Positions 7,305-14,442 of a stretch of 41,067 nucleotides of DNA are shown here, one piece after another. The stretch's first letter is position 1. Each line of letters starts with the position of its first letter. Source of the stretch: Pseudolabrys sp. Its GTDB lineage: Bacteria > Pseudomonadota > Alphaproteobacteria > Rhizobiales > Xanthobacteraceae. The position numbers and the translations under genes were made by a program. The DNA is taken from the NCBI GenBank assembly GCA_030651965.1, contig JAUSBQ010000332.1:1-41067 (forward strand). Direction: 5' to 3'. The notes beneath the pieces are model-generated. The model did not search any database, was not told where the DNA came from, and saw only the letters and a program-made list of their open reading frames with translations.

Positions 7305-8589
7305 ATTGTTTTGCGCATTAGTGCTGGTGCTGCTGTTGCTGGTGCCCGGCAGCGCGCAGGCACAATTGCGCGGCCATGGCGGCCCGGTGCGGGCGCTGGC
7401 GATTTCGCCCGACGGCACGCAGGCGCTGTCCGGCAGTTTCGATACGTCGGCAATCCGCTGGTCGATCCCGCGCAACGCGGCGGAACAGGTCATGCGTTTC
7501 CACGAGAGCGCGGTCAACGCGGTCGCCTTTCTCAAGGACGGCCGCATGGTCAGCGCTGGCGCCGATACGCGCATCGCCGTCTGGTCGCCGGCCAAGTCGC
7601 AGCCCGATGCGACCCTCGACGGCCACACCGCGCCGGCCGCCAGTCTCGCGGTGTCGCCGGACGGCGCGTGGCTGGCCTCCGCGGCGTGGGATCACACGGT
7701 TCGCCTCTGGCCGCTGAACGGCGGCGCACCGCGCGTGCTCGAAGGCCACGGGCAGAACGTCAACGGCGTCGCTTTCTCGCCGGATGGCCGCGCGGTTATA
7801 AGTGCTGGTTACGATGCGACCGTGCGCATCTGGCCTGTCGCCGGCGAAGGCAGCGTCATCGTGCGGCAATTGCCGACGCCGCTGAACGCCGTCGTCGTGG
7901 CGCCGGATGGCGAAATCGCCGCCGGCGGCGCGGACGGCAAGGTCTACTTCCTGTCGCCCGGGGGCGAGATACGCGAGGCGGTGCAGGCCTCGGCGACGCC
8001 GATCATTGCGCTTGCGATCTCCGGCGATGGCGCGCTGGTCGCGGCGGCCGGCATCCGCGGCTCGGTTACGGTGCTCGAGCGCAAGACGCGCAATATCCAG
8101 AAGACTTTGGTCGGGCCCGGCCTGCCGGTCTGGTCGGTGGCGTTCTTTCCCGACAGCCGCACTTTGTTGACAGGCGGCGCCGACCGGATGCTGCGGCGCT
8201 GGAACGCCATCAGCGGCGAGCCGATCGATATTGTCCTTGTCGGCGCGCCGGACGATCCGCTGTCCTTCTATGCCGGCGATCGCGGCGCCGAGGTGTACCG
8301 TGCCTGCATCGCCTGTCACGCCTTGACGCCGGACGAGGGCAACAAGGCGGGGCCGAGCCTTGCCGGAATATTCGGCCGCAAAATCGGGACGTTGCCCGGC
8401 TATCGCTATTCCGATGCGCTGACCAGGATGGACATCGTCTGGACGCCGGAGACGGTGGCCAAGATGTTCGAAGTCGGGCCGGCCGCCTACACGCCCGGCA
8501 CCAAGATGCCGGAGCAGACCATCGGCGCGGCCGACGACCGCAAGGCGCTGGTCGATTTCCTGGAAAAGGCGACCGGCGGCAAGAAGTGA
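7297..8589 (+). CDS. WD40-repeat protein fused to a c-type cytochrome domain
   Basis: A 430-residue exported protein. A signal peptide (about residues 1-22, ending GSAQA) is followed by at least five WD40-type repeats with the typical pattern LRGHGGPVRALAISPDG, then S/D-x-R-x-W endings (SAIRW, TRIAVW, HTVRLW, ATVRIW, RMLRRW). The C-terminal ~105 residues are a class I cytochrome c: haem-binding C337-I-A-C340-H341, then GPSLAGIFGRK and the probable axial methionine M404 in GTKMPEQ. It should be periplasmic, with the propeller as a docking surface and the haem domain as electron carrier. The start overlaps the MoeA stop by 8 nt, implying coupled translation. Its partner is unproven; formate dehydrogenase is a guess from location. 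Confidence 0.9.
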   Translation: MGRLFCALVLVLLLLVPGSAQAQLRGHGGPVRALAISPDGTQALSGSFDTSAIRWSIPRNAAEQVMRFHESAVNAVAFLKDGRMVSAGADTRIAVWSPAKSQPDATLDGHTAPAASLAVSPDGAWLASAAWDHTVRLWPLNGGAPRVLEGHGQNVNGVAFSPDGRAVISAGYDATVRIWPVAGEGSVIVRQLPTPLNAVVVAPDGEIAAGGADGKVYFLSPGGEIREAVQASATPIIALAISGDGALVAAAGIRGSVTVLERKTRNIQKTLVGPGLPVWSVAFFPDSRTLLTGGADRMLRRWNAISGEPIDIVLVGAPDDPLSFYAGDRGAEVYRACIACHALTPDEGNKAGPSLAGIFGRKIGTLPGYRYSDALTRMDIVWTPETVAKMFEVGPAAYTPGTKMPEQTIGAADDRKALVDFLEKATGGKK

Positions 8590-8601
8590 AAACTTTTATT
8601 T

Positions 8602-8673
8602 GAGCATGATCTTATCCGAAAACCGGTTCCCATCCCCGATCAAGTCGAGGACATGCTTTTCGGGATCATGCTC
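8602..8673. repeat. Rhizobiales-type intergenic palindromic repeat
   Basis: A 72-bp element with perfect 10-bp ends, GAGCATGATC (8602-8611) and GATCATGCTC (8664-8673), and further internal complementarity (CCGAAAA with TTTTCGG). I recognise this sequence type as an abundant dispersed repeat of Bradyrhizobium-like genomes. It lies between converging genes, and its last base is the last base of the polyferredoxin stop codon, so it may also end transcription in both directions. Confidence 0.8.
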
Positions 8674-10700
8674 TAGCTGTCGCTCTTCTGGTCGCGTTCG
8701 CGCAGATAGTCTTCCGTCGTGCGCGGCAGCGGACGCGGCGTCGCGGCGAAGGGATCGAAATTCTCCTTCGCCATCGCGCCGACGCGGCAATCCGCGCACA
8801 TCCGGATGACGTCGAGCCGCTCCTTGGAGTTCTTGAACATCCAGTGCTGGCCTTCCAGCTTGGCGATCACGCGCTCGACGGTGCTCTTCACGCCAAACGG
8901 CTTGTCGCAACTGATGCAATGAAACGGCTCTTCCTGCTTGATGATGCGGCTCATCGCGGCCGGCGCGAGGAAATTTATTTGCGGCGTCAGGCTGATCACT
9001 TTTTCCGGGCAGGTCGCCTTGCACAGGCCGCATTGCACGCAGGCATCCTCGGCAAAGCGCAGCATCGGCCGCTCGGGATCGTCCGACAACGCGCCGGTCG
9101 GGCAGGCGGAGACGCAGGAGAGGCACAAAGTGCAGCCTTCGACCTTCACTTCAATCGTGCCGAAGGGGGCGCCTTCGGGGAGCGCCACGACATCGATTGG
9201 CGCCGGTGCCACCGCGTGCATCTCGCGCAAAGCGAGCCGCATCACTTCGCGTTTTCCCCCGACCACCGAGAAGGTGGCCGGCTTGGCCGCACCGTCCATC
9301 GGCGCGATGGCGCGCAACGTGCTGCCGAGCATATCGGGATCGTCGGTCTCGATCGTGCCGACGCGCGCGCCGGCAAATCCAACGCCGGCGAGGATCGGCT
9401 CCGCCAGGGCGATTGTCTTGGCGAGGCCGGCAACGTCGTGACGTGGCTTGGCGCGAAGCAGAAAGCGCACGGCGGACGCGCCATAGGCAAAAGCGGCGGC
9501 GATTGCTTCCAGCCCGATCTGCGTCACCTCGTTGACCTGCACCGGCAATACGTTCGCCGGCAGGCCATCGCCGTGCCGCGCGAGCGCGTCGATCAACGCG
9601 CCGCCGTGCTCGGCATCGTGGAACATCACAACCGCGCGCTTGCCGCCGGCGCCGCGATAGGCGCCGAGCAAGGCGCGCAACTGGCGCAAACTGGCATCGA
9701 CCGGCGGCAGCGCATAGGCCGCAGCACCGGTGGGGCAGGCCGCCGCGCATTGGCCGCAGCCGGCGCAAATCTGCGGATCGATGCTGACATGATTGCCGTT
9801 CGGCGTGATCGCCCCGGTCGGGCACAAATCGAGACAGCGGCGGCAGCCAACGATCTTGGACCGCGAATGCGCACAGATACTTTCGTTGAAAGTGATATAG
9901 CGCGGCTTGTCGAACGTGCCGGTCAGATCGCGGGCTTTCAGCACGGCGCGCAACACCGCCGCCGGATCGGCCGGATCGGCGCGCAGATAGCCGTCGCGCA
10001 GGTCGGACGCGGGAAACAACGGCGCGCCGCCCGACAAATCGATCAGAATGTCGCAGCGGGACACGGCGCCGTTGCGCGGTGCGCCGAAGGTCAGTTCGTG
10101 CCGCGAGGACGGATGGGGCGCGGCGTAATCGTCGATGGCCAACTCAAATTCGCCGAGATGACCTTTGGCCGAACGGATCGAGCCCTTCACGACGGGGAAG
10201 TCGGTGACCCGCGAGGGCGCGATACCGGCAGGCCGCTTGATCAGAACCGTGACGTCGAGGTGATCCTTGAGCAGGTGGGCCGCTTCGATAACGCGTTCGT
10301 CGTTGCCGTACAGCAAGGTCACGCCTTCGCTGGACAGGCTCACCCACGGATAGACCGGTGCCGGTTCCGCCGCCGCCGCGATCAGCGCGGCCATCTTCGG
10401 GCCGCTCGCCGCGGCGTCTTTCGACCAGCCGGCGTTCTCGCGGATATTGACGAAAGACAGCGCGCCGGCGTTCTCGATCTCGCTCGCAACTTCGGTAAAG
10501 AGCGGCGCTTCCTGCGTGCAGGCGACCAACATATCGGTGCCGGCCGCGGTCGCTGTGCGGAACCGGTCGAGTTCCGCACGGCAGAGCTGTTTGCCTTCGA
10601 CCACCACGGTGTCGCGACAAGCCTGGCGCACAGCCTCACCATCGAGCGGCATTGTGGCTTCGCAGGAACAGATCAGAACATGACGCGGCCGCTCGGCCAT
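8673..10700 (-). CDS. polyferredoxin, multi-[4Fe-4S] protein of the formate dehydrogenase locus
   Basis: About 675 residues, cytoplasmic. Two ferredoxin-type cluster motifs lie in the middle: a C276-x9-C-x2-C-x3-CP motif, then CAGCGQCAAACP. Two more are near the C-terminus: C523-TLCLSCVSACP and C554-VQCGLCKATCP. Two further CxxC pairs (CISC, CADC) at the end could bind zinc or iron. The N-terminal half has ICSCEATMPLDG and a region like the HdrA/MvhD-type electron-transfer proteins. The ATG at 10700 (MAERPRHV) is preferred over one 51 bases upstream because AAAAGGCGAC precedes it. The gene diverges from the accessory operon at 10844. A role in passing electrons, or in feeding iron-sulfur clusters to the dehydrogenase, is inferred from context only. 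Confidence 0.88.
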   Translation of the reverse strand: MAERPRHVLICSCEATMPLDGEAVRQACRDTVVVEGKQLCRAELDRFRTATAAGTDMLVACTQEAPLFTEVASEIENAGALSFVNIRENAGWSKDAAASGPKMAALIAAAAEPAPVYPWVSLSSEGVTLLYGNDERVIEAAHLLKDHLDVTVLIKRPAGIAPSRVTDFPVVKGSIRSAKGHLGEFELAIDDYAAPHPSSRHELTFGAPRNGAVSRCDILIDLSGGAPLFPASDLRDGYLRADPADPAAVLRAVLKARDLTGTFDKPRYITFNESICAHSRSKIVGCRRCLDLCPTGAITPNGNHVSIDPQICAGCGQCAAACPTGAAAYALPPVDASLRQLRALLGAYRGAGGKRAVVMFHDAEHGGALIDALARHGDGLPANVLPVQVNEVTQIGLEAIAAAFAYGASAVRFLLRAKPRHDVAGLAKTIALAEPILAGVGFAGARVGTIETDDPDMLGSTLRAIAPMDGAAKPATFSVVGGKREVMRLALREMHAVAPAPIDVVALPEGAPFGTIEVKVEGCTLCLSCVSACPTGALSDDPERPMLRFAEDACVQCGLCKATCPEKVISLTPQINFLAPAAMSRIIKQEEPFHCISCDKPFGVKSTVERVIAKLEGQHWMFKNSKERLDVIRMCADCRVGAMAKENFDPFAATPRPLPRTTEDYLRERDQKSDS

Positions 10701-10800
10701 CGGTTTGTCGCCTTTTTGTCGCTTGGCTACGCCTGGTGTGACGAATGCCACCCTGGAACGCTCCTGGTTCCCGCAGGACTGGCCTTGGGGGCTTGCGAGG

Positions 10801-10836
10801 CGTTATTATAGTTATTCGAATGAAAATGTAATAGCG
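10801..10836. promoter_or_regulatory. AT-rich imperfect dyad in the divergent intergenic region
   Basis: CGTTATTA (10801-10808) and TAATAGCG (10829-10836) are near-inverted repeats with one mismatch, around ATTCGAAT (10814-10821), a perfect palindrome. The stretch is much richer in A+T than its surroundings and lies between the diverging polyferredoxin and accessory-operon genes, where promoters and a shared operator are expected. Confidence 0.3.
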
Positions 10837-10843
10837 AGGACCA

Positions 10844-11605
10844 ATGCCGCTGCAGACCCGGGCCGGCGCCCGCAATCCCTCAGGGTCGGAACTGATGCTG
10901 CCGCCGCCGTTTACTGCGGTGCGGCTGCGCGAGTTGGGCGACGCTTTTGCGCATGCCATGGCGATTGCGCCGGAGCAGGGCGCCGGCACATTAGTCTATG
11001 TCGGGCGCTTCGACCTCGCGGAGTTCGCCGTGGTGGTGGAGCCGGACGAGCCGCTCGCGAAGGCGCGGCGCGTCTTTTACGCCGGCATGGTGGCGTTGGC
11101 CGACGCGCTGTCTTCCTATGCCCAGCCGGACACCGCGATCACATTTGGATGGCCGGACTCCGTTTCGGTCAATCAGGGCTTGGTGGGCGGTGCGCGGCTG
11201 GGCTGGCCGCCGGGAACCGGCGAGAACGACGTGCCGGAGTGGCTGGTGTTCGGCGCCATGATCCGCACTGTCTCGATGACCGAAGCGGAACCAGGATTGA
11301 ACCCGCTGGTCACCGCGCTGGAGGAGGAAGGCTTCACCGACGGGCTTTCCAATCATGTCGTCGAGAGTTTCGCTCGCCATTTCATGGTCGCCATCGATTC
11401 CTGGCAGGAGAGCGGGTTCGGCGCGGTCGCAAACAATTATCTGGCGCGGTTGCCGGTCGAAAAAGGGCTGCGGCGCGACATCGATGTCAACGGCGATCTG
11501 CTGCTGCGCCGTATGGGCAAGGCCGACATCGAACGCGTTGCCTTGCTGCCGCGGCTGACTGAGGCCGCATGGCGCGATCCTGTCACCAAGGGGCCGCGGG
11601 CGTGA
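10844..11605 (+). CDS. biotin/lipoate-protein-ligase-like protein (probably non-canonical)
   Basis: A 253-residue protein with the fold signature of biotin/lipoate protein ligases: GAGTLVYVGRFDLAEFAVVVEPD and GWPDSVSVNQGLVGGARLG match the positions of the ligase core strands. Key catalytic features are altered. The glycine/arginine-rich GRGRRG-type nucleotide loop is absent, and the KWPND motif is read as GWPDS, without the lysine. It may bind rather than transfer a cofactor. It is the first gene of a run in which every following start overlaps the previous stop; the next gene begins at a GTG inside the GTGA junction at 11602. A role in formate dehydrogenase assembly is inferred from location. 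A later ATG (10895, MLPPPF) is an alternative start. Confidence 0.8.
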   Translation: MPLQTRAGARNPSGSELMLPPPFTAVRLRELGDAFAHAMAIAPEQGAGTLVYVGRFDLAEFAVVVEPDEPLAKARRVFYAGMVALADALSSYAQPDTAITFGWPDSVSVNQGLVGGARLGWPPGTGENDVPEWLVFGAMIRTVSMTEAEPGLNPLVTALEEEGFTDGLSNHVVESFARHFMVAIDSWQESGFGAVANNYLARLPVEKGLRRDIDVNGDLLLRRMGKADIERVALLPRLTEAAWRDPVTKGPRA

Positions 11606-12156
11606 AGCTGCTGCGCACCATCAGGCTCGATACGTCCGACACGTTCGTTTTCGAGAAGGCGGCCGAGCCCGGCGAATGGGCGGTGTCCGGCGCTTTCGTG
11701 TTTTGGAACACCGATGCCGCAGCGTTGCAAGGCAAAGCCCGTTCGGCGTTCCGCGGCGGCTTCCTCGGCGTCGAAACGCTGGGCTGGTCGACATTGGTGC
11801 AGATCGTCGAGGCGAGCGAAGACGATCGGGCGCATGTGGTCGATTTGCTGGCGAAGAAGCTGGTCGCACATTTCGGCGCGCCTGACATGGACGCGGCGCG
11901 CGCGGCTGCTGCGGAAGAGGTCGCTTTCGCGGAATCGCTGTGCAATCAGCCGAAAGACATTCTCGTCGGGGTTCACCGCAGTTTCGAGGACGGCGCGGTG
12001 CGCGAGACATTCCGCAGCTTGCGTCCGCGCGAGGGGGCAAAGCCCAATCGTGTCTTCGCATTTCTCGAAGTCGAAGGCGCGGATGACGAGCAGCCCGCGG
12101 ATCAGGTCGACCTCATCGCCATGGTCGATAATTTGGCCGACAGAGAGCGAAAATGA
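11602..12156 (+). CDS. DUF6505 family protein
   Basis: A 184-residue soluble protein that I recognise as the DUF6505 type found beside formate dehydrogenase genes in Rhizobiales. It begins KLLRTIRLDTSDTFVFEKAAEPGEW and contains a conserved aromatic segment, WAVSGAFVFWN. No signal peptide, membrane span or catalytic motif is visible. The GTG start overlaps the ligase-like gene's stop (GTGA), and its own stop overlaps the next start (ATGA at 12153). Function is unknown; constant company with the dehydrogenase points to maturation or quality control. Confidence 0.72.
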   Translation: MKLLRTIRLDTSDTFVFEKAAEPGEWAVSGAFVFWNTDAAALQGKARSAFRGGFLGVETLGWSTLVQIVEASEDDRAHVVDLLAKKLVAHFGAPDMDAARAAAAEEVAFAESLCNQPKDILVGVHRSFEDGAVRETFRSLRPREGAKPNRVFAFLEVEGADDEQPADQVDLIAMVDNLADRERK

Positions 12157-13160
12157 AAGATTTCTGGATATCCTGCGGCCATCATCTGCTCGACCGCGAT
12201 CAAGGCGGCGGCCTTTTGCTGACCGACGACTTTCTGAAAGTCTATCTGGCGCGGCCCGAATTGATCCCGCCGCCGGAGGCCTGCGTGGTGGAGAAGACGC
12301 TCCATGGCGCGCTGTTCGCAAATCCACGTCTGGCCATATCGGCAGCGGACATTGCCGCCATTGCCGATGCCGACGCGCGGGAGAACTGGCAGGTTCTCAT
12401 TGCATTCCGCGATCTGCTGTTGCGGCACAAAACGCTGGAAGGCGCCTATGCCGAGTTGATGCGCGACGGCCCCGGAAAAACGCCGCTGCTGTTCGTCAAT
12501 CAGCTGGTTCATGTGATCCTGCGCAACGCGCTCGACGGCGTCGAGGATGCGCAGGTGGCGCGCGCGGGCGAACTGTTTTTCCGCACCCAGCGCGTCACCT
12601 TGCATGAAGGGTCGCTGCTGGCCGCCGACGACGAGATCATCGGCGGCATCAATCCCGCGCCGCAATCGCCGCTGGTGTCGATGCTGGGCATCCCGGCGGA
12701 CGCCCATATCCATGTCCTCAAGGAAGACAACGCTTCCGGCTACTGGGAGCGCAGCGACCAGTTCGATATGGCCATCGATCTGACCGCGGGGCGTTCCGGA
12801 CTTGTGGCGCTTGCCGAAGCGATGCGGCGCTGGATCGTTCACGTGCTCGGCGTGGATGTGACGATCGAGCCGCTCACCGAACTGCGCGAGGTCAATCTGG
12901 CCTGGTATGTCGGCCTCGACGCCGACGCCACCAAGATCGGCGACATGATGTGGAACGGCGAGGAGATCGATGCGGCGACGATGTCGCGCGTCGTCGGACT
13001 GTTCGCGCTGACTTTCCGCGATCCCTCGGTGGTGCTCGACAGGGTCAAGGGCGAGCCGGTCTATCTGATCCTGGCGATGTCACCGGAAAAAACCATCCGC
13101 ATGAAGCCGCAGAATCTGGCGACCGGCTTGCCGATCCGCCATCTGGAGGCGGTCGGATGA
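12153..13160 (+). CDS. DUF6352 family protein
   Basis: A 335-residue protein beginning MKDFWISCGHHLLDRDQGG, the opening typical of the DUF6352 family as I remember it. The N-terminal third carries conserved H/D/R residues (CGHHLLDRD) that could bind metal or a cofactor. The C-terminal half looks like a globular alpha/beta domain, with no signal peptide or membrane span. It overlaps both neighbours by 4 nt (ATGA at 12153 and 13157), so its amount is tied to theirs. No biochemical role is known to me; a cytoplasmic assembly factor for the molybdenum enzyme is the contextual guess. Confidence 0.72.
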   Translation: MKDFWISCGHHLLDRDQGGGLLLTDDFLKVYLARPELIPPPEACVVEKTLHGALFANPRLAISAADIAAIADADARENWQVLIAFRDLLLRHKTLEGAYAELMRDGPGKTPLLFVNQLVHVILRNALDGVEDAQVARAGELFFRTQRVTLHEGSLLAADDEIIGGINPAPQSPLVSMLGIPADAHIHVLKEDNASGYWERSDQFDMAIDLTAGRSGLVALAEAMRRWIVHVLGVDVTIEPLTELREVNLAWYVGLDADATKIGDMMWNGEEIDAATMSRVVGLFALTFRDPSVVLDRVKGEPVYLILAMSPEKTIRMKPQNLATGLPIRHLEAVG

Positions 13161-13669
13161 GCGCGCCGCATCTCAGCATCCCGGTCGGCGTTCTCGTTGA
13201 ACGCAGCAAGGGTACGACCCCATGGGCCGAATTCTACTGGCGCGCCACCGGTGTTCTGGCTGGCCAGCCGGACACGCCGGCCTGGACGATACTCAGCGAC
13301 GACGGTCAGCGCGTGACCTTCTATGCCGGAACGGCGGATGTCGTATTGCACCACACCGAGACCGGATTTTATCGCGACAATCTGAATTCCGGCGCGCCTG
13401 CGCTGTGGGTCGCGCTGCGCGCCACGGATGGCGAGCCGCCGTTCACGATCGCCGCGGTCACCGCGGATCCGGCGGAGGGCGAAAGCTTCACCGAGGCGGG
13501 AACCGATCTGGTCGAGCAGGTGCCGATGCCGCTGTCGATTCAGCAAGTGCTCGCCGCTTTCGTGGCCGAACATCATGTTGAGCGGCCGTTCTTCAAACGC
13601 AAGCGCGACCGCGCCGACCCTGAAGCCATGGCGCGGCGCGGCCGGACTTCCGGAGACGATCTCGAATGA
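13157..13669 (+). CDS. DUF3305 family protein
   Basis: A 170-residue protein matching DUF3305: it begins with LSIPVGVLVERSKGTTPWAE, then the aromatic FYWRATGVL, and later GFYRDNLNSGAPALWVALR. The C-terminus is highly basic (FFKRKRDRADPEAMARRGR). No catalytic motif is visible. DUF3305 and DUF3306 genes are usually adjacent in proteobacterial formate dehydrogenase clusters, as here, and probably work as a pair. The ATGA overlap with the next gene (13666) supports equal production of the two. Confidence 0.78.
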   Translation: MSAPHLSIPVGVLVERSKGTTPWAEFYWRATGVLAGQPDTPAWTILSDDGQRVTFYAGTADVVLHHTETGFYRDNLNSGAPALWVALRATDGEPPFTIAAVTADPAEGESFTEAGTDLVEQVPMPLSIQQVLAAFVAEHHVERPFFKRKRDRADPEAMARRGRTSGDDLE

Positions 13670-14361
13670 GCGAGCCGGAAAATTTCTTGACGCGATGGTC
13701 GCGCCGCAAGCTCGACGCCGAGGAGCAGGCCGCGCCGGCGGCCGCTGAGATCGCGCCGCAAGAGCCGGCGGAGGATGCGGAGGGCGCGGCGGGCGTGGAG
13801 AGCCGCAGCGTTCCGGATAGTACGGCAGTTCAGGCGCCCGCATTCGATCCCGCCAGCCTGCCGTCGCTCGATTCGATCGGCGCGGAAACCGACATCTCCG
13901 CCTTTCTGAAAGCGGGCGTTCCCGGCGACCTGCGGCTCGCGGCACTTCGTCGCGCATGGGTGGCCGATCCGGCGATTCGAGATTTCAAAGGCCTGGCGGA
14001 GAACGATTGGGACTTCACTATTCCCAACGAGACGATGGGTTTTGGCGAAATCGATCCCGGCCTCGACATGAAAAAAATGTTGGCTGACGTTTTCGGCGAC
14101 ACGCCGCGCGTAGAGCCGGCCGCAGCCGAATTGCCGCCCGCAACCGAGCAACCCACGCCAGCACCGCGCGAATTGAGTGCGCCGGCGAATCGTATAGCGC
14201 TGAATTCGAGCGAAGTTCCTTCGCATGATGAAAATATTGCCACCGATGAAGAGATTGTGCATCGCACTAATGATGCTGCGCCGCACGCTGACGACGATGA
14301 TGGGCAGGACATTTCGCCCAACAAACAAAAACGTCGTCAGGGCGGCGCGCTGCCACAATAA
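13666..14361 (+). CDS. DUF3306 family protein
   Basis: A 231-residue protein matching DUF3306. It starts MSEPENFLTRWSRRKLDAEEQ, followed by an Ala/Glu/Pro-rich linker. The conserved core (about residues 60-130) includes LPSLDSIGAETDISAFLKAGVP, LRLAALRRAWVADPAIRDF and ENDWDFTIP. The C-terminal third is low-complexity and ends basic (KQKRRQGGALPQ). The tail is probably disordered, so the core likely docks on a partner. It is the last of the five overlapping accessory genes; an 81-bp gap with a palindrome follows. Confidence 0.78.
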   Translation: MSEPENFLTRWSRRKLDAEEQAAPAAAEIAPQEPAEDAEGAAGVESRSVPDSTAVQAPAFDPASLPSLDSIGAETDISAFLKAGVPGDLRLAALRRAWVADPAIRDFKGLAENDWDFTIPNETMGFGEIDPGLDMKKMLADVFGDTPRVEPAAAELPPATEQPTPAPRELSAPANRIALNSSEVPSHDENIATDEEIVHRTNDAAPHADDDDGQDISPNKQKRRQGGALPQ

Positions 14362-14371
14362 TAGGCGAACT

Positions 14372-14386
14372 ATAGCCTCAGGCTAT
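14372..14386. promoter_or_regulatory. 15-bp palindrome, candidate operator of the HTH-TorD gene
   Basis: ATAGCCT-C-AGGCTAT is a perfect 7-bp inverted repeat around one central base. It touches TTGACC (14386-14391), which with TACCCT (14410-14415, 18-bp spacing) forms a candidate promoter for the gene at 14443. Since that gene's product carries an HTH domain, autoregulation is plausible. Confidence 0.45.
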
Positions 14387-14442
14387 TGACCGGCGCGCGC
14401 GTACCGCACTACCCTTACATTGTAACTATTTGAAAGAACGCG

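Noticed and set aside
8844-10811. A 655-codon plus-strand open frame opposite the polyferredoxin gene
   Set aside because: No recognisable motif, Arg/Gly-rich composition; the minus strand has four clear [4Fe-4S] motifs. A shadow frame.
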